A DNA stretch of 43,922 nucleotides, taken from positions 1-43,922 of the IMG/VR virus record IMGVR_UViG_3300033553_000213; one strand, written 5' to 3'. This document shows positions 36,126-43,623 of the stretch, in pieces. Both the position numbers and the translations under genes were made by a program. The stretch comes from a virus. The notes under the pieces were generated by a model. It did not search any database. It saw only the letters and a program-made list of their open reading frames with translations, and had not been told where the DNA came from. Within the stretch, counting starts at the first letter, position 1, and each line of letters begins with the position of its first letter.

Positions 36126-36150
36126 CAAACAATAAAACAAGGGGACTAAC

Positions 36151-36423
36151 ATGTCTAGAACTATGAGAGAAACATTAGAAATAATCCTTAGAGAATGTGC
36201 TGGAGATACGATAACCCTTACACGTTTCGTGGACGCTGGTAATGGTCCAGTTAAAGCTTTACTTACTGGCGATGTTGAAAAACTTATTGAATTTAAACAT
36301 GAGTTTAAATATGCCAGAGTTGAGGCTGGTATACCTGTAGGAAAATATGTAACATTATATTTCACACGTAAAACTGCTGACAGCACCTTTAATTCAATAG
36401 AACTTATTCTATTAACCTTTTAA
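36151..36423 (+). CDS. Array module protein, single copy, 90 residues
   Basis: Shortest form of the array module: VKALLTGDVEKLIEF (residues 34-48), then a strand VTLYFTRKTADS and a terminal hydrophobic segment. Basic/acidic mix with no membrane span. Aligns in order with ILHGNLSALTIF and SLEGNIRVLSMV of the 227- and 231-residue products. AAGGGGA lies 10 bases upstream. Function unknown. Confidence 0.6.
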   Translation: MSRTMRETLEIILRECAGDTITLTRFVDAGNGPVKALLTGDVEKLIEFKHEFKYARVEAGIPVGKYVTLYFTRKTADSTFNSIELILLTF

Positions 36424-36440
36424 TTAAAAGAGAGACCAAT

Positions 36441-37397
36441 ATGACTACACCCAAATATAAGAAAACTGATTTAATAGAACTTGTTAAAAAATATACAGGT
36501 GACTATGCCGCAATTGAGATTCTAGAGCAAGAAGGAACGGATGATGCAGTGGTAGTCAAGATAGGTGGCGACTATGCTGTATTGGCTGAAAACGTTGATC
36601 GTATCCGCCACGGTATGATCTATCAGGTAAATGAAAATGATGATTATGCTTTTCTATCATTCAGTATTAATGATGCTGATGATGTCTTAGACGATATTGC
36701 CGATATATTAATTCAAGCCAAGGCTGAAGTGGAAGCATTGGGTAAACTTAAAAGCAATGGTGAGATATTAGATGTTGTTAATGCAGCTATTACTAGTAAA
36801 TCATTGGAGCCTTTTGTTATCGTAACTAAGGTTAATATCAGTCGCTCTGGATTAGTGTTTAATTTTACATCTAATCTAGAAGGGCTTGTCAATGAGTTAA
36901 CTTCCTGGAATGAAGGACGCTCTAGAAAGGCTGTGGTAGAAGATGTAGATGAAGGATATAGCCTTTATCTTGAAATGGATATAGTAGACTTCCCGAAGTT
37001 TATATGTAAGTTTAACGAGCTATTAGTTCTTACAGGTGAGATCCCTGAAATTAAAAGTATTGTTAGTTCTATTACAATGATCAAAAATGATATCCCTCTA
37101 GCACTATCAATGTCTGGGGAGTTTGTGGATGAACATATTTCTGTAGCACTTCAGGGTGAGTTATCGAAGTTTGTAAATCCTAATGGCCGTACTGAAGTTG
37201 CCGGTATGTTTAAAGATGAAGTTATCATCGTTAACGTGATATCGCTTGATGAACACATTGTGCGTGATCTAAAAACTGTGTGTCAATCTTCCATTGATAT
37301 CCCTGAGTTACCTGAAGGTTACACAGGTGTTCAAGCACACATTCCTAAAGATGGATGGGAACTTTTCACTGTAGCATTGGCTACAGTAAGCGAATAA
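36441..37397 (+). CDS. Array module protein, apparently multi-copy, 318 residues
   Basis: The longest array product. Three segments repeat the pattern of strand, Gly-acidic-aliphatic turn, strand, helix: around residues 36-92 (VVVKIGGDYAVL ... FLSFSINDADDVLDDIADIL), 128-200 (FNFTSNLEGLVNEL ... LYLEMDIVDFPKFICKFNELL) and 228-285 (ISVALQGELSKFV ... VIIVNVISLDEHIVRDL). It looks like an internal triplication of the module. Acidic, soluble. AAAAGAGAG precedes the ATG. Confidence 0.62.
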   Translation: MTTPKYKKTDLIELVKKYTGDYAAIEILEQEGTDDAVVVKIGGDYAVLAENVDRIRHGMIYQVNENDDYAFLSFSINDADDVLDDIADILIQAKAEVEALGKLKSNGEILDVVNAAITSKSLEPFVIVTKVNISRSGLVFNFTSNLEGLVNELTSWNEGRSRKAVVEDVDEGYSLYLEMDIVDFPKFICKFNELLVLTGEIPEIKSIVSSITMIKNDIPLALSMSGEFVDEHISVALQGELSKFVNPNGRTEVAGMFKDEVIIVNVISLDEHIVRDLKTVCQSSIDIPELPEGYTGVQAHIPKDGWELFTVALATVSE

Positions 37398-37419
37398 AAA
37401 AAAAAGAAGGGTACAAAAA

Positions 37420-38103
37420 ATGACAAATTCACAAGAACTAATGCCAATGGCCGATCTTACCAATGAACTACAGGGTAAGATTAATAAACAATCATTATCT
37501 ACAGTGATTAATCTATCAGAGGTAGAGAATTATAAAGATCTAGTTAGAGTTATTCTACATGGTAACTTAAGTGCATTAACTATTTTCGAAAAACGGGATA
37601 GTAAAATTCGCACTACCTTTCTATCAGGTTTACTTGGAAGTCAAGATGCTGTCACCATTGTATTTAACGCAAATATGTGGACAGAGTTCACCAATCTCTT
37701 TGATGAGATGCTAGAGGTATTAATTCAGAGACCTGCAGTCAATGTGGCGCTAAGTGCCAATGCTATTAATGATGTACTTACTATTAGTCCTGAAAAGTTT
37801 AATGAATGTCAAAGTGTATATTTCAATACACCTACTGATGAGCTTTTTGATATACTGACACTTATTGAAGATATGCCTACATATCTAGTTCCTGTGCAGT
37901 GGGATGAAACTGAGCTAGCTGTAGTTTGTGGTCGCAATGCCGATAGTGAATTAATCGAACTACTTAGACTACTAGATAGTATCGAGGAAATTAATTGGTG
38001 CGTGGCTACATTTATCGTTCACTCAGATAAAACGCCGGTACTTTATTTTAGGTTTAGAACCCCTACTGAAAAAGAAGTGGTGTTTGAACTATTAACAAGA
38101 TAA
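37420..38103 (+). CDS. Array module protein, 227 residues
   Basis: DLVRVILHGNLSALTIF at residues 40-56 aligns position for position with DLIRLSLEGNIRVLSMV in the 231-residue product. It is followed by VTIVFNANMWTEFTNLFDEMLEVL, then a second half with DELFDILTLIEDMP and LYFRFRTPTEKEVVFELL. GAAGGG lies 9 bases upstream after an A-rich run. Soluble and acidic. No enzyme motif. Confidence 0.64.
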   Translation: MTNSQELMPMADLTNELQGKINKQSLSTVINLSEVENYKDLVRVILHGNLSALTIFEKRDSKIRTTFLSGLLGSQDAVTIVFNANMWTEFTNLFDEMLEVLIQRPAVNVALSANAINDVLTISPEKFNECQSVYFNTPTDELFDILTLIEDMPTYLVPVQWDETELAVVCGRNADSELIELLRLLDSIEEINWCVATFIVHSDKTPVLYFRFRTPTEKEVVFELLTR

Positions 38104-38119
38104 TTAGGAGATAGTGAAG

Positions 38120-38602
38120 ATGCCAGAATTTAACGAAGTGATGCACCTATACTTAGAAGGAATTACATTAAATACAGCGCATGTCTCAAATAGACTTTGT
38201 GTAGATAGAGATATGTTTTCTAGTTGGGAAGACACGGTTGGGGATATTCCTGAAAATGCAGCTAGGATCAATTGTCATCATTACGACATATGCCCTACTG
38301 GATTTGTAGCCATTGATCAACGTGGCATGGACTTTACATTTGTTATATCTGAAGATAGGGCATGTAATTTACATAGAATTATTTATCAGATGGCAGATAT
38401 ACCTAATCTATCTTGGGTGCCATATAGATTTCAGCTTTATGGTGAAGTGTATAATGCCATGCGTATTACTGCAAATGATTTAGGTACTCATCCAGGAAGT
38501 GCCATTGATATGTTTAGGGAATTATTGTGGGATGGTTTAGAGCCACCTGCAAAAAAACCTAAAATGTCAGTAGATGGACAGACCCTAAATATAGAAACTT
38601 AA
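38120..38602 (+). CDS. Array-region protein, 160 residues
   Basis: Start set at ATG 38120, nine bases after TAGGAG; a GTG at 38114 is too close to that site. Contains several Cys and His (INCHHYDICPTGF near 51-63) and FTFVISEDRACNLHRIIYQMADI, comparable to the strand-helix of the array module. A basic stretch KKPKMS occurs near the C-terminus. Clear family membership cannot be shown by eye. Confidence 0.6.
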   Translation: MPEFNEVMHLYLEGITLNTAHVSNRLCVDRDMFSSWEDTVGDIPENAARINCHHYDICPTGFVAIDQRGMDFTFVISEDRACNLHRIIYQMADIPNLSWVPYRFQLYGEVYNAMRITANDLGTHPGSAIDMFRELLWDGLEPPAKKPKMSVDGQTLNIET

Positions 38603-38611
38603 GGAGGTAAC

Positions 38612-39307
38612 ATGGAAACAGCTATTACAGAACGAGGCTTCGAACTAATGAAGACTAAGATTAGTGCATTGATGTACAATACTCCAATTAGTCATTCTAT
38701 CATTAGAATGTTCATTAATTCTGAACAGGACTTAATAAGACTTTCTTTGGAAGGTAATATAAGAGTGTTGTCGATGGTGCTAAAGGGTAGTGAGTTTGTC
38801 GTCTATGTTGAGCTTGTACCTGAAGGAGTTGATGAGGTTGCAATTTACTATAAGCAACACCAATGGAGTAGGCTACTCCAGTTACTGACATCTACTTTTA
38901 ATGACATTAATGAAAAGGCCATTAATGCCGCCATTGAGGCTGAAGAGTATAGTCACTATAAATGGGGGCGGCCTTCAGAGGTAGCACTGGTATCACTAAA
39001 TGAACAGGCGATCAACTGTGGCCTGGATGACATATATCCTATCTACAGTGTACTAGAGGCTCTACCTAGAGGTTCTTTTGTCATTGGTAACAGTGGTTCA
39101 AATATATCTATTGTATTTGCCAACACAGGTACTGATGAACGCATGGACATTATATTTGGGCTCAGTCAAAATGAAAACTACGATGTCTGGTTAGTGAATA
39201 CCATTGTAACTGAAACTAAGGTAAAGGCAATGGTAATTAATAGTGCAGATAAAGGACCACTAGATATGGAAATTCTAGCTGGTAATATTCATGATTGTTT
39301 AAAGTGA
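38612..39307 (+). CDS. Array module protein, 231 residues
   Basis: First signature DLIRLSLEGNIRVLSMV (40-56), strand-helix VAIYYKQHQWSRLLQLLTSTF, second signature DDIYPIYSVLEALP (about 139-152) shared with EAIFPIYDSLSEIR of the 218-residue product. AAGGAGG precedes the ATG, one of the strongest ribosome sites in the array. Soluble, acidic. Function unknown. Confidence 0.64.
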   Translation: METAITERGFELMKTKISALMYNTPISHSIIRMFINSEQDLIRLSLEGNIRVLSMVLKGSEFVVYVELVPEGVDEVAIYYKQHQWSRLLQLLTSTFNDINEKAINAAIEAEEYSHYKWGRPSEVALVSLNEQAINCGLDDIYPIYSVLEALPRGSFVIGNSGSNISIVFANTGTDERMDIIFGLSQNENYDVWLVNTIVTETKVKAMVINSADKGPLDMEILAGNIHDCLK

Positions 39308-39317
39308 GGACTTAACA

Positions 39318-39647
39318 ATGGAAAATGAAAAGGATACCGATGAGGCCATTGAAGTAATAATGGCTAGAATTAAGTATACACTAATTACGCTGTTTATGCA
39401 TAGTGGGATGATGCCTGCTGTAGACATTAGAGTTATGCATAAGTCAGTACGTATGAGTGTTCAGGGGGATGTTAAGTGGTTCTTAGATACTGAGTTTGAT
39501 TACCCAAAGGTAAGAATCAATATCGTACCCCAAGAACCTCAATTAAGGGATTTGCTTATGTTCGCTGTAGCTGTTGAAGATGCTAGTGAATTTGCAGATG
39601 CTTTATTTCAACAGTTAGCTAAAATCAAAGGAGCTACCACCGGGTAG
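39318..39647 (+). CDS. Array module protein, single copy, 109 residues
   Basis: SVRMSVQGDVKWFLDTEF (43-60), VRINIVPQEP, then LLMFAVAVEDASEFADALFQQL. It is a half-length form equal to the first half of the 218-residue product that follows (ARVTIEGGLTADFIASGF, KMSVIPTS, LLVCPYTELIGLAESI), which is the clearest adjacent pair. TGAGGA lies upstream. Confidence 0.64.
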   Translation: MENEKDTDEAIEVIMARIKYTLITLFMHSGMMPAVDIRVMHKSVRMSVQGDVKWFLDTEFDYPKVRINIVPQEPQLRDLLMFAVAVEDASEFADALFQQLAKIKGATTG

Positions 39648-39664
39648 TTCAGGGGGGGTATTAA

Positions 39665-40321
39665 ATGAATAATGATAAAATTCTTACCGAAGCACATATG
39701 GTCAGACCAGTACTTAGAAATCTATTTACTAAATACACCAAAGGTTCGGTAGTTCCAAACGTAGATGTTAAAGTTTGTTATGGATATGCAAGAGTTACAA
39801 TTGAAGGTGGGTTAACTGCTGACTTTATTGCCTCTGGATTTACACACCCTAAATGTAAGATGTCAGTTATACCAACGTCTCATTACTATGGTCAGTCTGT
39901 TCTTTTAGTTTGTCCATATACTGAACTCATTGGTTTAGCCGAATCTATTAGACTAGTTATGCGGTATATGACATATCAATTAGAGTTTAGTGGTTATGTT
40001 ACTCACCAACGGCTTATGGAGATTAAAGGATCGCTTTTATGTGATTCTTTACATATGGGTGAGTCTTTACCCTTTATATTAGTTGCTCCAGAGGCTATCT
40101 TCCCAATCTATGATAGTCTTAGTGAGATACGCTTTGCTATAGGTGGGTATGATTCACCTAGTTCATATTTGTGGCTTTCTGAGCTTGCTACTAAGGTTGG
40201 TGCTAGGCTGACATCTATTCCTTCAACTAGTTCTGATTACGATTATCCATTCTTTAGACTGGATATTCCTGATATAGAAGTTAGAGAAGCTTATATTGAG
40301 GAACTTGAATTAATGGAGTAG
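39665..40321 (+). CDS. Array module protein, last gene, 218 residues
   Basis: First signature ARVTIEGGLTADFIASGF (42-59), strand-helix LLVCPYTELIGLAESIRLVM, second signature EAIFPIYDSLSEIR near 142-155. Its ribosome region is unusual: a seven-G run (GGGGGGG) 7 bases before the ATG instead of AGGAG. It ends the array; a long hairpin with a T10 run follows. Confidence 0.63.
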   Translation: MNNDKILTEAHMVRPVLRNLFTKYTKGSVVPNVDVKVCYGYARVTIEGGLTADFIASGFTHPKCKMSVIPTSHYYGQSVLLVCPYTELIGLAESIRLVMRYMTYQLEFSGYVTHQRLMEIKGSLLCDSLHMGESLPFILVAPEAIFPIYDSLSEIRFAIGGYDSPSSYLWLSELATKVGARLTSIPSTSSDYDYPFFRLDIPDIEVREAYIEELELME

Positions 40322-40363
40322 GATTCCTTTTTAAGAAGTTTGCTGCTTAATATTTATAAGCAT

Positions 40364-40424
40364 AAAAGAAGGCCAATACCTACCTAGCGATAAGCTAAGT
40401 AAGTACTAGTCTTCTTTTTTTTTT
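40364..40424 (+). terminator. Long imperfect hairpin with T10 run, end of the array
   Basis: Arms 40364-40388 and 40394-40418 pair over about 25 positions with several mismatches, loop GATAA, and the T run ends at 40424. The 5' flank again reads GCATAAAAG. Confidence 0.8.
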
Positions 40425-40720
40425 GTCTTGTCATGTATTTTTAAACAACACTCGGTATAGTGTGGCGAATGCTTAGGGTAGTAGTGTAAGGGGCTCCGCC
40501 CCTTACACAGCTGTTCCATTTGGCTAACTCCGTTCACTCCGTTCTCTACATTAGTTATTACTACATAATTATAAGAATAGAAATTAAAAAATACTTCTTA
40601 AAGAAAATCCTAATACCTTTTCTCTCTTCATGGGGTGAAGAGAAAAGGATTAGAAGCTGTTAAGTTAAAATCCATTTCATAGTGGGATTGTTCTTACCCA
40701 AACGTCTAGTGGGGGCGGGG
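40425..40720. other. Structured noncoding region
   Basis: About 300 bases with no credible gene on either strand. It contains a perfect 11-bp hairpin GTGTAAGGGGC/GCCCCTTACAC (40484-40508), a tandem direct repeat ACTCCGTTC (40527-40544), and a longer hairpin (40610-40653, CCTTTTCTCTCTTCA opposite TGAAGAGAAAAGG with a 2-nt bulge). The GC-rich hairpin stands out in the AT-rich surroundings. A noncoding RNA, origin or recognition site are all possible. Confidence 0.5.
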
Positions 40721-40749
40721 CATAAGAGAGCACCGTGAAGGCACTCTCT
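40721..40749 (-). terminator. Minus-strand hairpin terminator with TTATGC
   Basis: On the minus strand AGAGAGTGCC, loop TTCAC, GGTGCTCTCT (40749 to 40725) pairs fully using two G-U pairs, then TTATGCCCC. On the plus strand the same positions give C-A mismatches, so the signal is directional for the minus-strand gene ending at 40758. Confidence 0.75.
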
Positions 40750-40757
40750 ATAGTTTA

Positions 40758-41405
40758 CTATGCTTTGATACTAACCAAGCGTTTTGTATTAAGCTTGCCC
40801 TTCTGTACGAACTGTAACATCTTAGAACGAACTAAGTCATAAGGCTTAACTCTACTAGCAACTTTCTTACTATACATCTTGATACCACTAGCACGAAGTA
40901 TCTCAGTTACGAACTCAGAACAAATCATGCTTTCTTTATTGGTATTGAAGATATCCATATTAAAGATTGCATTAATTAACCCTAAATGATTATATCTAGT
41001 TTTCTCTTCATTGGATGCCAACTCAATTAATTTCTCACTTACAGTAACATGCATTTTATCAGAGACTGAAACTTTATAGAGCGAGAACTTAACTCCATCC
41101 ATTTCCTCTACATCTTCTTTTGTAATACCACCAAATATCCCATTCTTACTATTAGATAGGCTATATGCATATATCCCATCAAAGTTAGGTTCTAGCATTA
41201 TTGATACGTGGTTATAGGGATCACCAGTAATGAACTTAGCTATCTTACTAAACCTAGTATTGGTATCAGTTAGTAGTATGTACAATGCCTTTTTCTTTTT
41301 AGGATTAGTCTTAGCATCAAGCATCGCTAGAGTTTCAGCAGAATAGATAGCCTCTAAGGATATATACTCCTCCTCTGGAAAATACTGAATTAGTTTCTTA
41401 GCCAT
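40758..41405 (-). CDS. Permuted papain-fold (YiiX/NlpC-P60-like) cysteine hydrolase, putative
   Basis: 215 residues. The order His then Cys is that of circularly permuted papain-like enzymes: GDPYNHVSIML with His66, and ESMICSEFVTEIL with Cys162 and following Glu164. In that superfamily the enzymes cleave peptide or acyl-amide bonds in cell wall or lipid substrates. A stretch of Lys (NPKKKKALYILLTDTNTRFSKIAKFITG) precedes the His motif as in family members (ILLTxxxxxxSxxIxxxTG). Its ATG overlaps the stop of the 268-residue gene, so they are coupled; this suggests a virion-borne wall or processing enzyme. The actual substrate is unknown. Confidence 0.72.
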   Translation of the reverse strand: MAKKLIQYFPEEEYISLEAIYSAETLAMLDAKTNPKKKKALYILLTDTNTRFSKIAKFITGDPYNHVSIMLEPNFDGIYAYSLSNSKNGIFGGITKEDVEEMDGVKFSLYKVSVSDKMHVTVSEKLIELASNEEKTRYNHLGLINAIFNMDIFNTNKESMICSEFVTEILRASGIKMYSKKVASRVKPYDLVRSKMLQFVQKGKLNTKRLVSIKA

Positions 41406-42211
41406 TATCGTCTACCTACTATCATTTTTAAATGCCTGCGCTTAGCTTCTGTATCAGATAGGATTGCTACACGACGCCAAGTGTCCTTTAGGTACTCTTG
41501 ATACATCTCATTTGAATCAGCATACCCATCTACTATCTCTAGGAATCTACCTAACTCACGACCACCTTCCAATTGAGCAGAGTCAATTTGTAAGATCAAT
41601 GTATTGTAGATATAAGCCTTTGTAGCCAATTCAACTAACTTAGAGAACTTAGGTACCGATGCAGCAGGTAAATTATTAAATTCAGAATCATTTTCTAGTA
41701 CACATCTTAAGAATAGAGATGGGTTAGAGGGATACAGTTGATCAGCCATTATAGTGTTCTCACCAATCAGTCTAATATTCGCATTTGAAATATTAGGAAT
41801 TGATTTCCAACTATCTAGCAATCCATCGGCAGCACTACTTAATTCACCACCACCCTGCATATTGGTATTCAATGAAGCTGAATTATAACCAGTACCGATG
41901 ATTAAAGAATATACTTTAGTTATCTTTCTATTGCTAGTTAGGTCAAAAGGTATACGCCAAACCGTTCTGTTTAGAGGGAAATGCTCAGGGACTACATTTG
42001 CCATTGGGATTGTTGTTTCTTGGCCACTGACTAGGTTTACATCAGCCATAACTCTAGCTTCTACGATCTCTTCACGAATACGGTAATCAATAGATACTGG
42101 GCTACGGTGGTTTATCATACCAAAGCCCGATTGCTCTACAAATGCGGCTTCTAGTATTGCTTTTGGGATTAGATACTTCAAATCCGATATGGACTTTTGT
42201 ATGGCATTCAT
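41405..42211 (-). CDS. Probable virion protein, 268 residues
   Basis: Soluble alpha/beta protein: an N-terminal helical region, beta-rich centre (TVWRIPFDLTSNRKITKVYSLIIGTGYNSAS), helical C-terminus with basic end (RRHLKMIVGRR). TAGGAG lies upstream. It overlaps the papain-fold gene and shares a late-type divergent gap with the PhuZ promoter region. Composition is like phiKZ-group virion proteins; a neck or tail completion role would be a guess. Confidence 0.62.
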   Translation of the reverse strand: MNAIQKSISDLKYLIPKAILEAAFVEQSGFGMINHRSPVSIDYRIREEIVEARVMADVNLVSGQETTIPMANVVPEHFPLNRTVWRIPFDLTSNRKITKVYSLIIGTGYNSASLNTNMQGGGELSSAADGLLDSWKSIPNISNANIRLIGENTIMADQLYPSNPSLFLRCVLENDSEFNNLPAASVPKFSKLVELATKAYIYNTLILQIDSAQLEGGRELGRFLEIVDGYADSNEMYQEYLKDTWRRVAILSDTEAKRRHLKMIVGRR

Positions 42212-42288
42212 ATTGCATACTCCTATAATTAAAAAATTCTATACAGAAAATAGTAGTAAAAAAACTTAGATTCGAAAAAGTAATAGAA

Positions 42289-42299
42289 CTATATTACTA
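42289..42299 (+). promoter_or_regulatory. Early-promoter element CTATATTACTA (copy 4)
   Basis: Exact copy, here preceded by AGAA rather than CAC and followed by TATGGAGTAAT. It lies 119 bases before the tubulin-like gene, consistent with early PhuZ expression. Confidence 0.76.
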
Positions 42300-42407
42300 T
42301 ATGGAGTAATAAACCAATTACTTAATTAGTCTAAATCCAACTAACCTTACAGAACATATCTTTTGTACAGTTATACAAATATTTTATCGAAAAAGGGAAA
42401 ATACATT

Positions 42408-43373
42408 ATGTCACAAGAACATGGTACGTTACGCATTTACGGCGCTGGTGGAACTGGTGTTAATATTGCATCTTATTTTAACAATGCTTCTAAGGAGCCA
42501 AACTGCGCAGACCTAAAGGTTTGTTATATTGATACAAGTCGATCTAATATCGACAGTAATATGAATGATGAAGACATCTTTGTATTACCGGGTGTTAATG
42601 GTTCAGGTAAATTCCGAGCTGAGAATGCTGGTGATATTGATAACGTAACAAAGAAGATTGTACTTGATTACCCACCTGAAAACTTCAACGTTGTTGTCTT
42701 CAGTGCATCTGGCGGTTCAGGTTCAGTTATCGGTCCTCTAATTATGCGTGAGCTTTTAAGTCGTGGTGAAAGTGCTGTAGCTGTTGTTATCGGTGGTGAT
42801 GAATCTGTTATCGAAGCTAATAACACATTGAATACTTTAAAGACGTTGGAAGCAATTTCACAAAAAGCTGATAAGCCATTAGTTATGTACTATGAACATA
42901 ATGAAGGTAAGCGTTCAGCAATCGATTCACAAGTCCAGTTAGCGATCAGTGCCCTTGCTGTATTAGCAAGTCAAGAAAACAAGCACTTAGATTCAATGGA
43001 TATTTCTAATTGGTTAAACTTCAGCAAGACCACTACTGTTCAACCTCAGTTAGCACAACTTGAAATCTATGTAGATGCCGAGACAGCTAATAAAGTACAA
43101 GATCCAATCTCTGTTGTAAGTATCTATGAAGATGCTGATCAAGATACATTGAAGTCTGTACCTGAGTATGCGGCGGTTGGTTACTTAAGTTCTAAGCCAG
43201 ATCGTTTTGATCAGTTCCATTACTTAATCAGTATTGATCAGGTTTCTAACATCGCATCAACTATCCAATCTACTTTATCTGAATATCAGACTCGACGTGA
43301 CAGTCGTGTTAAACAAGGTAGCATTGTTAGTAAAGGCGACTCAGTAAGTGACAATGGTTTAATTCTAGGCTAG
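42408..43373 (+). CDS. phuZ: PhuZ-type tubulin/FtsZ-like protein
   Basis: Start set at ATG 42408 (MSQEHGTLRI) after AAAAGGGAAA; an in-frame TTG at 42363 adds 15 residues without a site. 321 residues, like known PhuZ proteins. GTPase motifs: glycine loop YGAGGTGVNI (11-20), tubulin signature variant FSASGGSGSV (98-107) in place of GGGTGSG, and a T7-like loop HLDSMDIS (193-200), where Asp195 and Asp198 match the NxDxxD activating residues of FtsZ. PhuZ filaments centre and rotate the phage nucleus and carry capsids. The polar C-terminal tail (residues 295-321) is the usual site of filament contacts. Divergent; a TubZ-like plasmid-type protein is the alternative. Confidence 0.85.
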   Translation: MSQEHGTLRIYGAGGTGVNIASYFNNASKEPNCADLKVCYIDTSRSNIDSNMNDEDIFVLPGVNGSGKFRAENAGDIDNVTKKIVLDYPPENFNVVVFSASGGSGSVIGPLIMRELLSRGESAVAVVIGGDESVIEANNTLNTLKTLEAISQKADKPLVMYYEHNEGKRSAIDSQVQLAISALAVLASQENKHLDSMDISNWLNFSKTTTVQPQLAQLEIYVDAETANKVQDPISVVSIYEDADQDTLKSVPEYAAVGYLSSKPDRFDQFHYLISIDQVSNIASTIQSTLSEYQTRRDSRVKQGSIVSKGDSVSDNGLILG

Positions 43374-43394
43374 TCGGTGGAACTGCATCGACTA
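43371..43394 (+). other. Hairpin overlapping the PhuZ stop codon
   Basis: TAGTCG (43371-43376, includes the stop) and CGACTA (43389-43394). It sits between PhuZ and the zinc-ribbon gene and could reduce downstream expression. Confidence 0.4.
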
Positions 43395-43416
43395 AATAAT
43401 AAAAGGAGTATACATC

Positions 43417-43623
43417 ATGGACTTAATGGTTTGTGATCAGTGTAACCATGTCGATGCTATTGAGTTAGCATACCCCAATGGCCCATTGGATCATGGTAGA
43501 CCCCGTGAACATTGGGTATGTACAATGTGTCAGATAGGTGTTTGGCACGATAAGTTTGAGTATGTTAAATTCAGACCAGGCTTTGATCATGTACAGAATC
43601 GACCAAATGGATTATCCTTCTAA
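43417..43623 (+). CDS. Small zinc-ribbon protein, 68 residues
   Basis: Two Cys-x-x-Cys knuckles, Cys6/Cys9 and Cys35/Cys38, with 25 residues between, the pattern of a zinc ribbon; His11, His26 and His32 lie between. The C-terminal 30 residues are aromatic and polar. AAAAGGAG precedes the ATG. Co-directional with PhuZ and 43 bases after it. Such small phage ribbons often bind host polymerase, nucleases or nucleic acid, but nothing specific can be read here. Confidence 0.72.
   Translation: MDLMVCDQCNHVDAIELAYPNGPLDHGRPREHWVCTMCQIGVWHDKFEYVKFRPGFDHVQNRPNGLSF

Noticed and set aside
40484-40508. tRNA or intrinsic terminator at the GC-rich hairpin
   Set aside because: No cloverleaf or anticodon arm can be drawn, and no U-run follows on either strand.
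40527-40544. Tandem ACTCCGTTC repeat as a CRISPR or attachment site
   Set aside because: Only two 9-base copies, no spacers, no integrase gene in the window.
42363-42407. Extended N-terminus of the tubulin-like protein from TTG
   Set aside because: No ribosome site for TTG; a good site precedes ATG 42408 and the shorter length suits the family.
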